Source of the DNA: Actinobaculum sp. oral taxon 183 str. F0552
Lineage (GTDB): Bacteria; Actinomycetota; Actinomycetes; Actinomycetales; Actinomycetaceae
Assembly (NCBI RefSeq): GCF_000466165.1
Contig: NZ_KE951410.1
Coordinates: 1-54,741 of the forward strand
Direction: 5' to 3'
DNA length: 54,741 nucleotides
Program-made: the position numbers and the translations under genes
In this document: piece by piece, positions 27,301 to 36,032 of the stretch
Layout of the letters: each line of letters begins with the position of its first letter
How positions within the stretch are numbered: the stretch's first letter is position 1
Notes under the pieces: model-generated
What the model saw: only the letters and a program-made list of their open reading frames with translations
Told to the model about the DNA's origin: nothing
Databases searched by the model: none

Positions 27301-28156
27301 AGCGCGCCTCGGCCATGAAATGCGCGTCGGGGGTCCGGGTGAGGGGGACGTTGGAGCCCCACATGATCAGGTACTGGGAGTTGAACCAGTCGCCGGATTC
27401 GGGAACGTCGGTCTGGTCGCCGAAGACCTGCGGACTGGCCGGGGGGAGGTCGGCGTACCAGTCGTAGAAGGAGAGCAGCGGCGCCCCGATCAGGGCGTGG
27501 AAGCGCGATCCCGCGCCGTAGGAGATCATCGACATCGCGGGGATGACGGAGAATCCCGCGCATCGGTCGGGGCCGAAGGCCTTCAGCGTGTGAACGTAGG
27601 CGGCCGCGATGATCTCGGTGGCCTCCTCCCAGCTCACGCGGATCATGCCGCCGCGTCCCCGCTGGGCTTTGTAGGCGCGCGACTTCTCGGGATCGGAGAC
27701 GATCTCCCCCCAGGCCAGCACCGGGTCGCCCAGGCGTGCGCGGGCCTCGCGGTAGAGGTCGACGAGGGCCGAGCGGACGTAGGGGTGCCTGATCCGGGTG
27801 GGGGAGTACTCGTACCAGCTGAAGGCGGCGCCGCGGGGGCAGCCCCGCGGCTCGTATTCGGGCATGTCCGGCCCGGTGGTGGGGTAGTCGGTCTGCTGGG
27901 ACTCCCAGGTGATGATCCCGTCCTTGACGTACACCTTCCACGAGCAGGAGCCGGTGCAGTTGACCCCGTGGGTCGACCGGACGACCTTGTCGTAGCTGTA
28001 GCGCTGCCGATAGAAGACGTCGGCTTCGCGCCCCCCTTCCAGGAAGATCTGGCGGGCGTCGTCGCCGGCCTTGCCGCGACGGAGCCACGACCCCATCCGG
28101 AAGAGCGGGGATCCGGAGGCGTCGCTGGAGGTGTGTCTGGAGGCTTGGCGTGTCAT
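24374..28156 (-). CDS. narG: Respiratory nitrate reductase alpha subunit (Mo-bisMGD)
   Basis: Catalytic subunit that reduces nitrate to nitrite, 1260 residues. The iron-sulfur FS0 ligands are His63, Cys67, Cys71 and Cys106. They keep exactly the spacing of His50, Cys54, Cys58 and Cys93 in E. coli NarG. The segment SFYDWYADLPPASPQVFG, residues about 229-246, holds the aspartate that ligates molybdenum in this family. Later landmarks are MWGSNVPLTRTPDAHFMAEA, VVLPAATWYEKHDLSSTDMH and the C-terminal HAQERVAGTPLTERSGKRGG. No twin-arginine signal is visible, consistent with a cytoplasm-facing enzyme. It is 24 bp downstream of narK. Activity depends on the Mo-cofactor genes encoded on both sides. 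Confidence 0.97.
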   Translation of the reverse strand: MTRQASRHTSSDASGSPLFRMGSWLRRGKAGDDARQIFLEGGREADVFYRQRYSYDKVVRSTHGVNCTGSCSWKVYVKDGIITWESQQTDYPTTGPDMPEYEPRGCPRGAAFSWYEYSPTRIRHPYVRSALVDLYREARARLGDPVLAWGEIVSDPEKSRAYKAQRGRGGMIRVSWEEATEIIAAAYVHTLKAFGPDRCAGFSVIPAMSMISYGAGSRFHALIGAPLLSFYDWYADLPPASPQVFGDQTDVPESGDWFNSQYLIMWGSNVPLTRTPDAHFMAEARYHGQKVVVVSPDFADNTKFADDWLRVHPGTDGALAQAMGHVILKEFHVGRREPSFLDYMRRYSDSPFLVRLDALGQDDLAGAPGGQAEAGQAAPVFAPGKFLTADLMPEGTTQRTEHNDFRPLVMEADGTVKDPGGTLADHYGQEGMGHWNLALKGVDPVMSVMDTDEWHGALVALPRFDLPAEAGQESVGAGVVLRGVPARRVDGHLVTTVYDLLLAQYAVGRDGLPGQWPTGYDDPSTPGTPAWQEEITGVGAGAAVRIGREFALNALESGGRSMILMGAGTNHYYHSDQIYRTFLALTTMCATQGVNGGGWAHYVGQEKVRPITGWANYAFALDWQRPARQMIATGWYYLTTDQWRYDGARAEAMANPLGPGRLRGKTIADCLVESAQRGWTPSYPTFDRNPLELGRAAREAGVPPAEYVAGELAAGRLRFAAEDPDAEENRPRILANWRTNLLGSSAKGTEYFMRHMLGTLNDVNAEELPEGSRPATMAWREEAASGKLDLMWTADFRNTSTTLHSDVVLPAATWYEKHDLSSTDMHPFMHSFNAAVDPPWEARTDFETYRALAHLVSEMAHGHLDAQLDVLAAPLSHDSPDEYATPSGRVGERTGWRPGVDMPKIVGVERDYRLVGHEFDTLGPLVDTAGMATKGVLMMPDREVAHLARLNGTAAVGSGPGEGRPLLDTDVKAADMVLLFSGTTNGRLAFEGFRTLERRTGTHMADMAEGDEEKRISFEDTRIQPRSVITSPEWSGSEHGGRRYSAFVQNVERNKPWHTLTGRPQFYIDHDWMQDMGEALPVFRPPLDLAHMYGEVPVGHVGRSPEGTAEVAVRYLTPHNKWAIHSQYFDNPHMLTLGRGGQTIWMSPRDAEKIGVRDNEWVEAYNRNGIVTARAVVSHRMPEGTVYMHHAQERVAGTPLTERSGKRGGIHNSLTRIAIKPTHLVGGYAQLSYAFNYYGPTGNQRDEVTMIRRRGQEVQF

Positions 28157-28180
28157 CGATTCCTTCTGTCTGAGGGGCGG

Positions 28181-29494
28181 TCAACCGGGGAAGGGCGCTC
28201 CCGGGCGCGCGTAGCGGAACCAGCAGATCGCCGCGCACGCCAGGCAGTAGGCCGCGCACAGCCAGAACCACAGGCTGGCGTCCATGCTCGACAGGGCGAC
28301 GCCGACGATGAACGGGCCGAGGCTGGCCACCGCCGCGGTGAATCCGATGGCCCCTCCGGCCTGGCGTCTGGGCATGATCATCGGCATCTGCTTGAAGGTC
28401 CCGGCGTTGCCGACGCCCGTGAAGAAGAACATGAGGAGCATCGCCGTCAGGAAGACCGGGAACTGGTCGGGGTGGGTCGGGTCGAGGAAGAGCGCTGCCC
28501 AACCCAGCGTGACGGCCATGCCGACGCCCGAGACCAAGGTCCACAGGGCGCCCCCGAACCTGTCGCACAGAGGCCCCCAGGCGAAGCGGACGAGCGAGCC
28601 GATGAGCGGGCCCAGGAAGGCGTATCCGGCGCCCGCGGGCAGGCCCTCCATGCCCTTGAAGGCGCTGTCCTTGCCGTAGGAGGTGTTGATGATCAGGGCG
28701 AACTGGGCGGAGAACCCGGAGAAGACCCCGAAGGTCATGACGTACATGAGCGTCATGATCCAGGTGTCCGGATTCGAGAAGATGTCGAGCTGCTGGCGGA
28801 CGTTCGCCTTGACCGGCACGTCTTTGAGGAGGGTGAAGGCCAGGAGGGCGGCGAGGAGGGTCCAGGGGACGAAGAAGACGGCCGCGTTGTGGACCCAGAT
28901 CGGTCCCGACGCCTGCCTCTGCGGGGCCGCCCACGTCATCCCGAATAGGCCGAAGCCCATGAGCAGAGGGCCGACGAGTTGGATGATCGACATGCCCAGG
29001 TTGCCGATGCCCGCCTGGATGCCGAGGGCCGTTCCCTGGAGGCGCCTGGGGAAGAAATAGCCGGTCGAGGGCATGTAGCCGGAGAAGGAGCCGCCGCCGA
29101 TCCCGCAGGCGAAGGCCAGTCCGAGGAGAACCGCATAGCTGGTCTGGGTGCTCTGGACGGCGAAGAACCATCCGATCATCGGAAGGGCGTAGAGCAGCGA
29201 GCTGTACCCGATGAGCCTGCGCGTCCCGACGATGGGCGGCAGGAACATGTAGACGAGGCGGATGAGGCCGCAGGACAGCCCGGGCATGGCCACCAGCCAG
29301 TACTGCTGGCCCTTCGACAGGTGGAAGCCGATGTCGTTGAGCTTGGGGGCGATCGCGCTGACGAGGAACCACACGCAGAAGGCCATGACCATCGAGTAGG
29401 TGGTGATGGCAAGCGTTCCCCAGGCGATCGCCGGCCTCCAGGTCTCGCGGTTCTCGGGATTCCAATCGGTCAGGACTCGTGGGGATGCGCTCAT
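28181..29494 (-). CDS. narK: Nitrate/nitrite transporter of the NNP family (MFS)
   Basis: Imports nitrate and/or exports nitrite for the cytoplasmic nitrate reductase. The protein has 437 residues and about twelve hydrophobic segments. Family signatures are FACGIGGGSFSGYMPSTGYF with GIQAGIGNLGMSIIQLVGPL (first nitrate-signature region), and FFFTGVGNAGTFKQMPMIMP with GGAIGFTAAVASLGPFIVG (second). The start was placed at the ATG eight bases or fewer after CGAGGAG. An upstream in-frame ATG at 29536 lacks such a site. It is the first gene of the narKGHJI operon. Confidence 0.93.
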   Translation of the reverse strand: MSASPRVLTDWNPENRETWRPAIAWGTLAITTYSMVMAFCVWFLVSAIAPKLNDIGFHLSKGQQYWLVAMPGLSCGLIRLVYMFLPPIVGTRRLIGYSSLLYALPMIGWFFAVQSTQTSYAVLLGLAFACGIGGGSFSGYMPSTGYFFPRRLQGTALGIQAGIGNLGMSIIQLVGPLLMGFGLFGMTWAAPQRQASGPIWVHNAAVFFVPWTLLAALLAFTLLKDVPVKANVRQQLDIFSNPDTWIMTLMYVMTFGVFSGFSAQFALIINTSYGKDSAFKGMEGLPAGAGYAFLGPLIGSLVRFAWGPLCDRFGGALWTLVSGVGMAVTLGWAALFLDPTHPDQFPVFLTAMLLMFFFTGVGNAGTFKQMPMIMPRRQAGGAIGFTAAVASLGPFIVGVALSSMDASLWFWLCAAYCLACAAICWFRYARPGAPFPG

Positions 29495-29791
29495 GGCACT
29501 CCTCGAAGGCTGGGGGATCGCGCCGACTGTCGGCAATCCGTTGCTGACTCTTTAGAAGGGATGCTACCAAAGATAATCGCTGCCGCGTTCGCGAATCGGC
29601 GGCCTCCGGGCGGCGCTGCCGTCGATCGAATACGGACTCTCCCCAATTCTCGGGGGCGACGGCGGGGACGGAACTTTACAGGGGCCGAATCCGAATAATT
29701 ACGTGAGTAAAGTCTTGCGAATATCGCCGGGGCGGCGGACGCATCCGCGATGCGGCTTGTCCCGGCGGGCTGCATCGGCGAGGATGCCGCC
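29495..29791. promoter_or_regulatory. Divergent regulatory region between narK and mobA
   Basis: The gap of 297 bp is less GC-rich than its surroundings. For narK (minus strand), TAAAGA (complement of 29549-29554) with TTATCT (complement of 29571-29576) at 16-base spacing is a possible promoter. For mobA (plus strand), TAAAGT at 29707-29712 resembles the boxes before sdhC and guaB. A small repeat GCCGA-CTG-TCGGC is at 29522-29534. TTAC-GTGA-GTAA at 29699-29710 is another short inverted repeat. I found no FNR box (TTGAT-N4-ATCAA). Confidence 0.35.
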
Positions 29792-30550
29792 ATGGGTGCC
29801 CATCGCCTTCACGCGATCGTCTTGGCCGGCGGCGGCGGTCGGCGTCTGGGAGGGGCGTCGAAAGCGGACCTCGACATCGCCGGGCGCCGCCTGTTGGAGC
29901 GGGTGCTGACGGGCCTGGACGGGGTCGTCGACGGCTTGCGCGTCGTCGTCGCTCCGCCGAGCGTCCGCGTCCCCCGCGGGGTCCTCCGCACCCTCGAGGA
30001 TCCACCGCACGGGGGGCCGTTGGCCGGAATCGGCGCGGGCATGGACGCGTTGGGCGCCGTCGCGGGCTCCGCGTCGGCGGCTGACGAGCGGGTCCTCGTC
30101 GTCTCCGTCGACACTCCAGGAGTCGCGCGGCTCGCCCGTCTCCTAGTGGCGGCCATGGACCGGGCGGAGGCCCGAAGGGAGGAGCCCGCCCCCGGCTGGG
30201 ACGGAACCCCGCCTCGCGGTCCGGCGTTCCATGCGGGGTCCGGCCCCGGTCCGCAGAGCGCGCCCGCACAGGGGCGGCGCGCCGACGGAGCCCTCATCCT
30301 GGGCGGCGAGCCTCGGCCGTTCCGGCAGTATCTCCAGGCCGTCTACCGGTGCGACGCCCTGCGTTCCGCGCTCGAGGGTGCGGGCGCACTCCGCGGCCGG
30401 GCGGTCGGGCGCACGTTGGGCGGCATGCGGCTCGTCGAGGTCCCGGTGCGCGCCGGCCTCTGCCGTGACCTCGACACCCCCGGCGACCTCGAATTCTGGC
30501 GCGGGCGGTTCGCGGCCTCAGCGGACGCAGACGCCGCGCCCGACGGCTGA
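29792..30550 (+). CDS. mobA: Molybdenum cofactor guanylyltransferase-like NTP transferase
   Basis: Probably attaches GMP to molybdopterin to make the bis-MGD form required by NarG. The nucleotide-binding signature LAGGGGRRLGGASKADLDIA fits the MobA pattern LAGG-RxGG-K, and DPPHGGPLAGIGAGM matches the PP-GP-GPL-G segment. VVSVDTPGVARL stands where the metal-binding CDMP loop normally is. The ATG at the start of MGAHRLHAIVLAGG is preceded by GAGG and gives 252 residues. An earlier ATG at 29750 would add a poorly conserved tail. Residues about 125-165 form an Arg/Pro/Gly-rich insert. Divergent from narK and near mod genes. Confidence 0.85.
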   Translation: MGAHRLHAIVLAGGGGRRLGGASKADLDIAGRRLLERVLTGLDGVVDGLRVVVAPPSVRVPRGVLRTLEDPPHGGPLAGIGAGMDALGAVAGSASAADERVLVVSVDTPGVARLARLLVAAMDRAEARREEPAPGWDGTPPRGPAFHAGSGPGPQSAPAQGRRADGALILGGEPRPFRQYLQAVYRCDALRSALEGAGALRGRAVGRTLGGMRLVEVPVRAGLCRDLDTPGDLEFWRGRFAASADADAAPDG

Positions 30551-30697
30551 GGCCATCCGCCGGGCTGAGCCGACGGCCGTCCGCCGCGTCGGGGCGCAGC
30601 GGACCCCGCGGACCCGGGATTGCCGCACGGCTTCCGCGGATCCCGTCTGCGTTCCCGGCCCCGCATGCCTTGGGCCTCGGCTCGGCGGCTCGGCGTC

Positions 30698-31180
30698 CTA
30701 GACCTCGTCGAGCTGGGCGAAGATCCTGTCGACCAGAGGGAGGAGGACGTCGAGCGTATCGCTCGCCCCGCCCTTGGACCCCGGAGACGTCACGATGAGG
30801 GCGCCGGTGCGATCGCGCGCAGTGAGCCCCGCGACTGCCCGGGAGAGGGACGCGGTGAGGGTGTGCGACAGGCCGTGGGCGCGGATGCTCTCCGCGACTC
30901 CCGGCAGTTCGACGTCGATGAAGGCCCTGGCCGCCTCGGGGGCGTCGTTGCCGGCCCGGAAGCCCGATCCGCCCAGGACGAGGACCAGGCGATGCCCGGC
31001 GTCCAACGCCTGGCGGATGGCCTCCTCGACGGCCTCGCGGGCCTCGCGCACGACTCGGACGGCCGGTTCGGCCAGTCCCTCGGCGGCCATCCTCTCGGCG
31101 CACTGGCGGGCCGCCGCGTTGGGACGCTCTCCGGCGAGGATGCGGTCGCTGACGACGACGATGCTCGACATGACGGTCAT
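30698..31180 (-). CDS. MogA/MoaB-family molybdopterin-binding protein, divergent
   Basis: Likely adenylylates molybdopterin before MoeA inserts molybdate. The fold-specific start SIVVVSDRILAGERPNAAAR and C-terminal GALIVTSPGSKGGASDTLDV match the MogA/MoaB family. The usual GGTGL-RDVTPEA loop reads GGSGFRAGNDAPEA here: Thr is replaced by Ser and the Arg-Asp-Val-Thr part is altered. An Asp and the PEA triplet remain. Activity is thus plausible but not assured. Length is 160 residues. An RBS (GGGAGG) precedes the ATG. It is divergent from modA and convergent with mobA. Confidence 0.8.
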   Translation of the reverse strand: MTVMSSIVVVSDRILAGERPNAAARQCAERMAAEGLAEPAVRVVREAREAVEEAIRQALDAGHRLVLVLGGSGFRAGNDAPEAARAFIDVELPGVAESIRAHGLSHTLTASLSRAVAGLTARDRTGALIVTSPGSKGGASDTLDVLLPLVDRIFAQLDEV

Positions 31181-31208
31181 TCTCCAAACCTCCCGGGTCG
31201 GACACCCA

Positions 31209-31232
31209 TTAAACTCTAACTCGTCCGTTTAA
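31209..31232. promoter_or_regulatory. Inverted repeat TTAAAC-N12-GTTTAA in the mogA-like/modA divergent promoter
   Basis: Six-base perfect arms with a 12-base spacer lie in the only AT-rich patch between the divergent start codons. The repeat could be an operator for molybdate-dependent control of both genes. No ModE-type gene was seen in the window. Confidence 0.4.
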
Positions 31233-31370
31233 ATTATGGCATGCCGTTCCCCGGATTCGGGAAACCCGCCGGAATGTGCCACAATCGCAGTGATGCGCAG
31301 GGCCTTCCCGGCCCTGAGGATTTTACTCGAATCCACCCCGTGGAATTGCTCGACTCGTAAAGGAGACAGC

Positions 31371-32165
31371 ATGTCACGCTTACGCCGACTCGCCGCGGTG
31401 CTCAGCGCTCTGGCCGTGGCCGCGTCCCTCTCGTCGTGCGGGGGATCGTCCGGATCCAAGGGCGGCGCCTCTTCGGGCGGGGCCGCGAAGGTCACCCTGA
31501 AGGTCTACGCCGCCGCCTCCCTGACCGAATCGTTCGGTGAGATCAAGAAGTCCTACGAGGCCGCTCACCCCAACGTCAAGATCGTCTACACCTTCGCGGG
31601 CTCCCAGGACCTCGTCGACCAGCTGTCCAACGGGGCCTCCGGAGACGTCCTGGCCACCGCGGACGAGCCGACGATGGAGAAGGCCGCGAAGGAGGGCCTC
31701 GCGGGCGAACAGAGGAAGTTCGCCTCCAACACCCTGGTCCTCATCACGCCCAAGGGCAACCCCGCCGGAGTGAAGGGCCTGGACTCCTCCCTCGGCGGGG
31801 CGAAGCTCGTCATCTGCGCGAAGAAAGAGAAAGTCCCCTGCGGAACCGCCACCCACAAGCTCGCCCAGAAGCTCGGCGTGACCCTCAAGCCGGTGTCCGA
31901 GGAGCAGAAGGTCACCGATGTGCGCGGAAAGGTGGAGGCGGGCGAGGCCGATGCGGGCATCGTCTACCGCACCGACGCCGTCGCCTCCGGCAAGAAGGTC
32001 GACACCATCGAGATCCCGGGCGCCGACCAGATCGTCAACACCTATCCGATCGCTCCCGTCAAGGCGTCTGAGCACGCGGCGGAGGCGAAGGAGTTCGTCG
32101 ACTACGTCATGTCGGCTGAGGGGCAGAAGTCGTTGAAGAAGTACGGTTTCGGCTCGGTCAAGTGA
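31371..32165 (+). CDS. modA: Molybdate ABC transporter substrate-binding lipoprotein
   Basis: Captures molybdate (or tungstate) outside the cell for the ModBC transporter. The 264-residue product starts with a lipoprotein signal peptide, and the lipobox ends in LSSC near residue 22, followed by a Gly/Ser-rich tether. The mature part begins VYAAASLTESFGEIKKSYEA, continues with VKIVYTFAGSQDLVDQLSNG, and keeps later ModA segments (NTLVLITPKGNPAG, GEADAGIVYRTDAV, VDYVMSAEGQKSLKKYGFG). The RBS AAAGGAG is eight bases or fewer from the ATG. The stop overlaps the GTG of the next gene by four bases. Confidence 0.95.
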   Translation: MSRLRRLAAVLSALAVAASLSSCGGSSGSKGGASSGGAAKVTLKVYAAASLTESFGEIKKSYEAAHPNVKIVYTFAGSQDLVDQLSNGASGDVLATADEPTMEKAAKEGLAGEQRKFASNTLVLITPKGNPAGVKGLDSSLGGAKLVICAKKEKVPCGTATHKLAQKLGVTLKPVSEEQKVTDVRGKVEAGEADAGIVYRTDAVASGKKVDTIEIPGADQIVNTYPIAPVKASEHAAEAKEFVDYVMSAEGQKSLKKYGFGSVK

Positions 32166-34345
32166 CGGGCTGGCCGCGGCCGCGAATCGGGTGTGAGTCT
32201 CGCGGCGCCCGGCGGTCGGCGGTGCGGCACGGGGAGGACGTCTGGCGCATGGACGAGGGGAAGAGGCCTGCGGACGCGACGGCGTCCCGATTCGCGACGG
32301 CGTCCCGACCCCGGGCCGTCGGGCGCGCGCGGCGTTCGCGCGGCAGGCGCGGGGCGTCGCCCGTTCCGTGGTGGCTTCCCGCCGTCGCCTGCGCGGGCGT
32401 CCTCTACCTCGTCCTCCCCCTCGTCTTCATGGGGATGCGCGTCCCCTGGTCCGATCTGCCCGGGATCGTCTCGAACGAGTCCACCGTCGCCGCGATGGAG
32501 CTCAGCCTGAGGACGTGCCTGGCGGCCGTCGTCGTCGACGTTCTGGTGGGGGTCCCCCTGGCGATCCTGCTGTCCCGCGAGTGGCGAGGCGTGCGGGCGG
32601 CGCGGATCCTCGTCGCGCTGCCCCTCTCGCTGCCGCCGGTCGTGGCCGGCCTGGCGCTCCTGACGGCCTTCGGGCGCAAAGGCGTGCTCGGCGCCCACAT
32701 GGAGGCCATGGGGATCTCCGTCGCCTTCTCGACCGCGGCCGTCGTCATGGCCCAGGTCTTCGTCTCCCTCCCCTTCCTCGTCATCACACTCGAGGCCGCT
32801 CTGCGCACGCGCTCCCGTGGATTGGAGGAGACCGCGGCGGCCCTGGGCGCCGGCCCCTCGCGCGTCCTATGGTGCGTGACCCTTCCCATGGCCGTGCCCG
32901 GCCTCGCGAGGGGGACGGCTCTGGCCCTGGCGCGCTGCCTGGGCGAGTTCGGCGCCACCATCACCTTCGCAGGCTCGGCCCAGGGGATCACCGAGACGAT
33001 GCCTCTGCGCATCTACCTCGTCCGCGTCAGCGACTCCGACAGCGCCCTAGCCGTCGGCGTCGTGCTCGTCCTCGCCTCGGCGTGCGTGGTCGCCTTGACG
33101 GAATGGCCGGCGCGTCGCGCGCGCCGGTACGACGACGCCGACCGGTACGGCGACCGTTCCGCCCACCCGTCCCCCGCCGTCCAGGAGACCGGAGAAGACG
33201 GCGAAGGGGCCTTCTCCGCCGACGAAGCCGAGTCCGCCCGGATCTCCGTCTCCGGCCGGATCGAGGCGCGCGGATGGGACGTCGGCCTCGACGTCGAACC
33301 GGGAGAGGTCGTGGCGGTCATGGGGCACAACGGAGCTGGCAAGTCCACCTTGGCCGAGCTCTTGGCCGGCCGGCTCGCCCTCGATTCGGGAGAGGTCCGC
33401 TTCGGAGACGTCGTCGTGGACGGTCCGGACGCGTTCGTCCCCTCGCGCGCCAGGCGGGTCGCAGTCGTCAGCCAGGATCCGAGGATCTTCGGGCACATGA
33501 GCGTCTTAGCCAACGTCGCCTTCCCCCTGCGATGCCGGAGATGGCCGCGCTCCCGGGCGAAGGCGGCGGCTCGCCGGCAGCTGCGCGCCGTCGGCTGCGA
33601 GCGCCTCGCCTCGCGCCGGGGCGACGAACTCTCCGGGGGGCAGGCGGCGCGCGTGGCCTTGGCGCGGGCGCTCGTCTTCCACCCGCGCCTCCTCATCCTG
33701 GACGAGCCCACCGCCGCCTTGGACGTCGAGGCGACCGCCCACGTCAGCCGGATCCTCTCTTCCCGGCTCAAACACGACCGGACCACCACGGTCCTCGTCA
33801 CACACGACGTGGCCGAAGCGGTCGAGCTCGCCGCGCGCCTGGTCATCCTGGAAGGCGGCCGCGTAGTCGAGCAGGGAGAGCCCGCCGGCGTCCTCGCCGC
33901 CCCGACGAGCCTGTTCGCCGCGAGCCTGGCGGGCCTGAACGTCCTGACCGGGCCGGCCTCGTTCGGCCCCGACGGCCTGCCGGGGATCGCGGTGGGGGAG
34001 AGGGGACGGCTCGCATCCGCCGCACCGGGGGAGGGGATGCGGAGCGGAGACCCCGTCACGCTCATGTTCCCGCCCGAGGCCGTCGCACTGCACGCCGATC
34101 CGCCGTCGGGCTCCCCTCGCGGAGTGGTCCAGTGCACGGTCGAGGCCGCGGACGCGGACGCGGGGCTCGTCACGGTCCGCGCCCGGCTCGACGGAGGAGC
34201 GGCGATCGACGTCCGCGTCACCGCGGCCGGCTGGGCGGCGCTGCGCCTGGGCGTGGGCGACGCGGCATGGTGCTCGGTCAAAGCCACCCAGGTGCGGATC
34301 GCCACGCCGCGTCGCAGTCCGGCCGACGTCGGCGCGCCGCGTTGA
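32162..34345 (+). CDS. modBC: Fused molybdate ABC transporter permease and ATPase (ModB-ModC)
   Basis: One 727-residue protein combines both remaining parts of the molybdate importer. After a basic N-terminal tail of about 65 residues come five or six membrane helices with the permease EAA motif (EETAAALGAGPSRVLWCVTL, residues about 222-241, and LGEFGATITFAG). A hydrophilic linker at about 320-360 leads to the ATPase: P-loop GHNGAGKST at 388-396, signature ELSGGQAARVALARAL, Walker B LLILDEPTAALD and VTHDVAEA. The C-terminal region (about 630-715) looks like a TOBE/MOP molybdate-binding module. The GTG overlaps the modA stop (GTGA). It is followed within 22 bp by guaB. Confidence 0.93.
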   Translation: MTGWPRPRIGCESRGARRSAVRHGEDVWRMDEGKRPADATASRFATASRPRAVGRARRSRGRRGASPVPWWLPAVACAGVLYLVLPLVFMGMRVPWSDLPGIVSNESTVAAMELSLRTCLAAVVVDVLVGVPLAILLSREWRGVRAARILVALPLSLPPVVAGLALLTAFGRKGVLGAHMEAMGISVAFSTAAVVMAQVFVSLPFLVITLEAALRTRSRGLEETAAALGAGPSRVLWCVTLPMAVPGLARGTALALARCLGEFGATITFAGSAQGITETMPLRIYLVRVSDSDSALAVGVVLVLASACVVALTEWPARRARRYDDADRYGDRSAHPSPAVQETGEDGEGAFSADEAESARISVSGRIEARGWDVGLDVEPGEVVAVMGHNGAGKSTLAELLAGRLALDSGEVRFGDVVVDGPDAFVPSRARRVAVVSQDPRIFGHMSVLANVAFPLRCRRWPRSRAKAAARRQLRAVGCERLASRRGDELSGGQAARVALARALVFHPRLLILDEPTAALDVEATAHVSRILSSRLKHDRTTTVLVTHDVAEAVELAARLVILEGGRVVEQGEPAGVLAAPTSLFAASLAGLNVLTGPASFGPDGLPGIAVGERGRLASAAPGEGMRSGDPVTLMFPPEAVALHADPPSGSPRGVVQCTVEAADADAGLVTVRARLDGGAAIDVRVTAAGWAALRLGVGDAAWCSVKATQVRIATPRRSPADVGAPR

Positions 34346-34354
34346 CACCCTGAG

Positions 34355-34360
34355 TAAAGT
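34355..34360 (+). promoter_or_regulatory. -10 box TAAAGT of a probably leaderless guaB transcript
   Basis: TAAAGT is followed by six bases and then the guaB ATG. No properly spaced RBS exists. The nearby TTGACA at 34342-34347 is only seven bases from this box, so it cannot be its -35. Confidence 0.4.
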
Positions 34361-34363
34361 TGA

Positions 34364-35869
<1,506 letters not shown>

Positions 35870-36032
35870 GAGGACGGCGGCCGGACGTCTCGGGCGGGCC
35901 CGTAGACGGCCCCGGTCGGCAGCGCGGACAGTCGGCAGCGGATAAGCCGAATGGGGCGAAGCGGCCGCCCGGCCCGCGAGGGCGGCCTCGGCGAGCCGTC
36001 CGCCCGGCCTGTCCGGATCGGATCGCGTCCGG

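Noticed and set aside
29495-29791. FNR/ANR box for anaerobic control of nar genes
   Set aside because: No TTGAT-N4-ATCAA or close variant was found on either strand. The short repeats there are too small to assign to a regulator.
34342-34347. TTGACA as -35 of guaB
   Set aside because: It is only seven bases from the TAAAGT -10 box, and with normal spacing it would point to a -10 inside the start codon.
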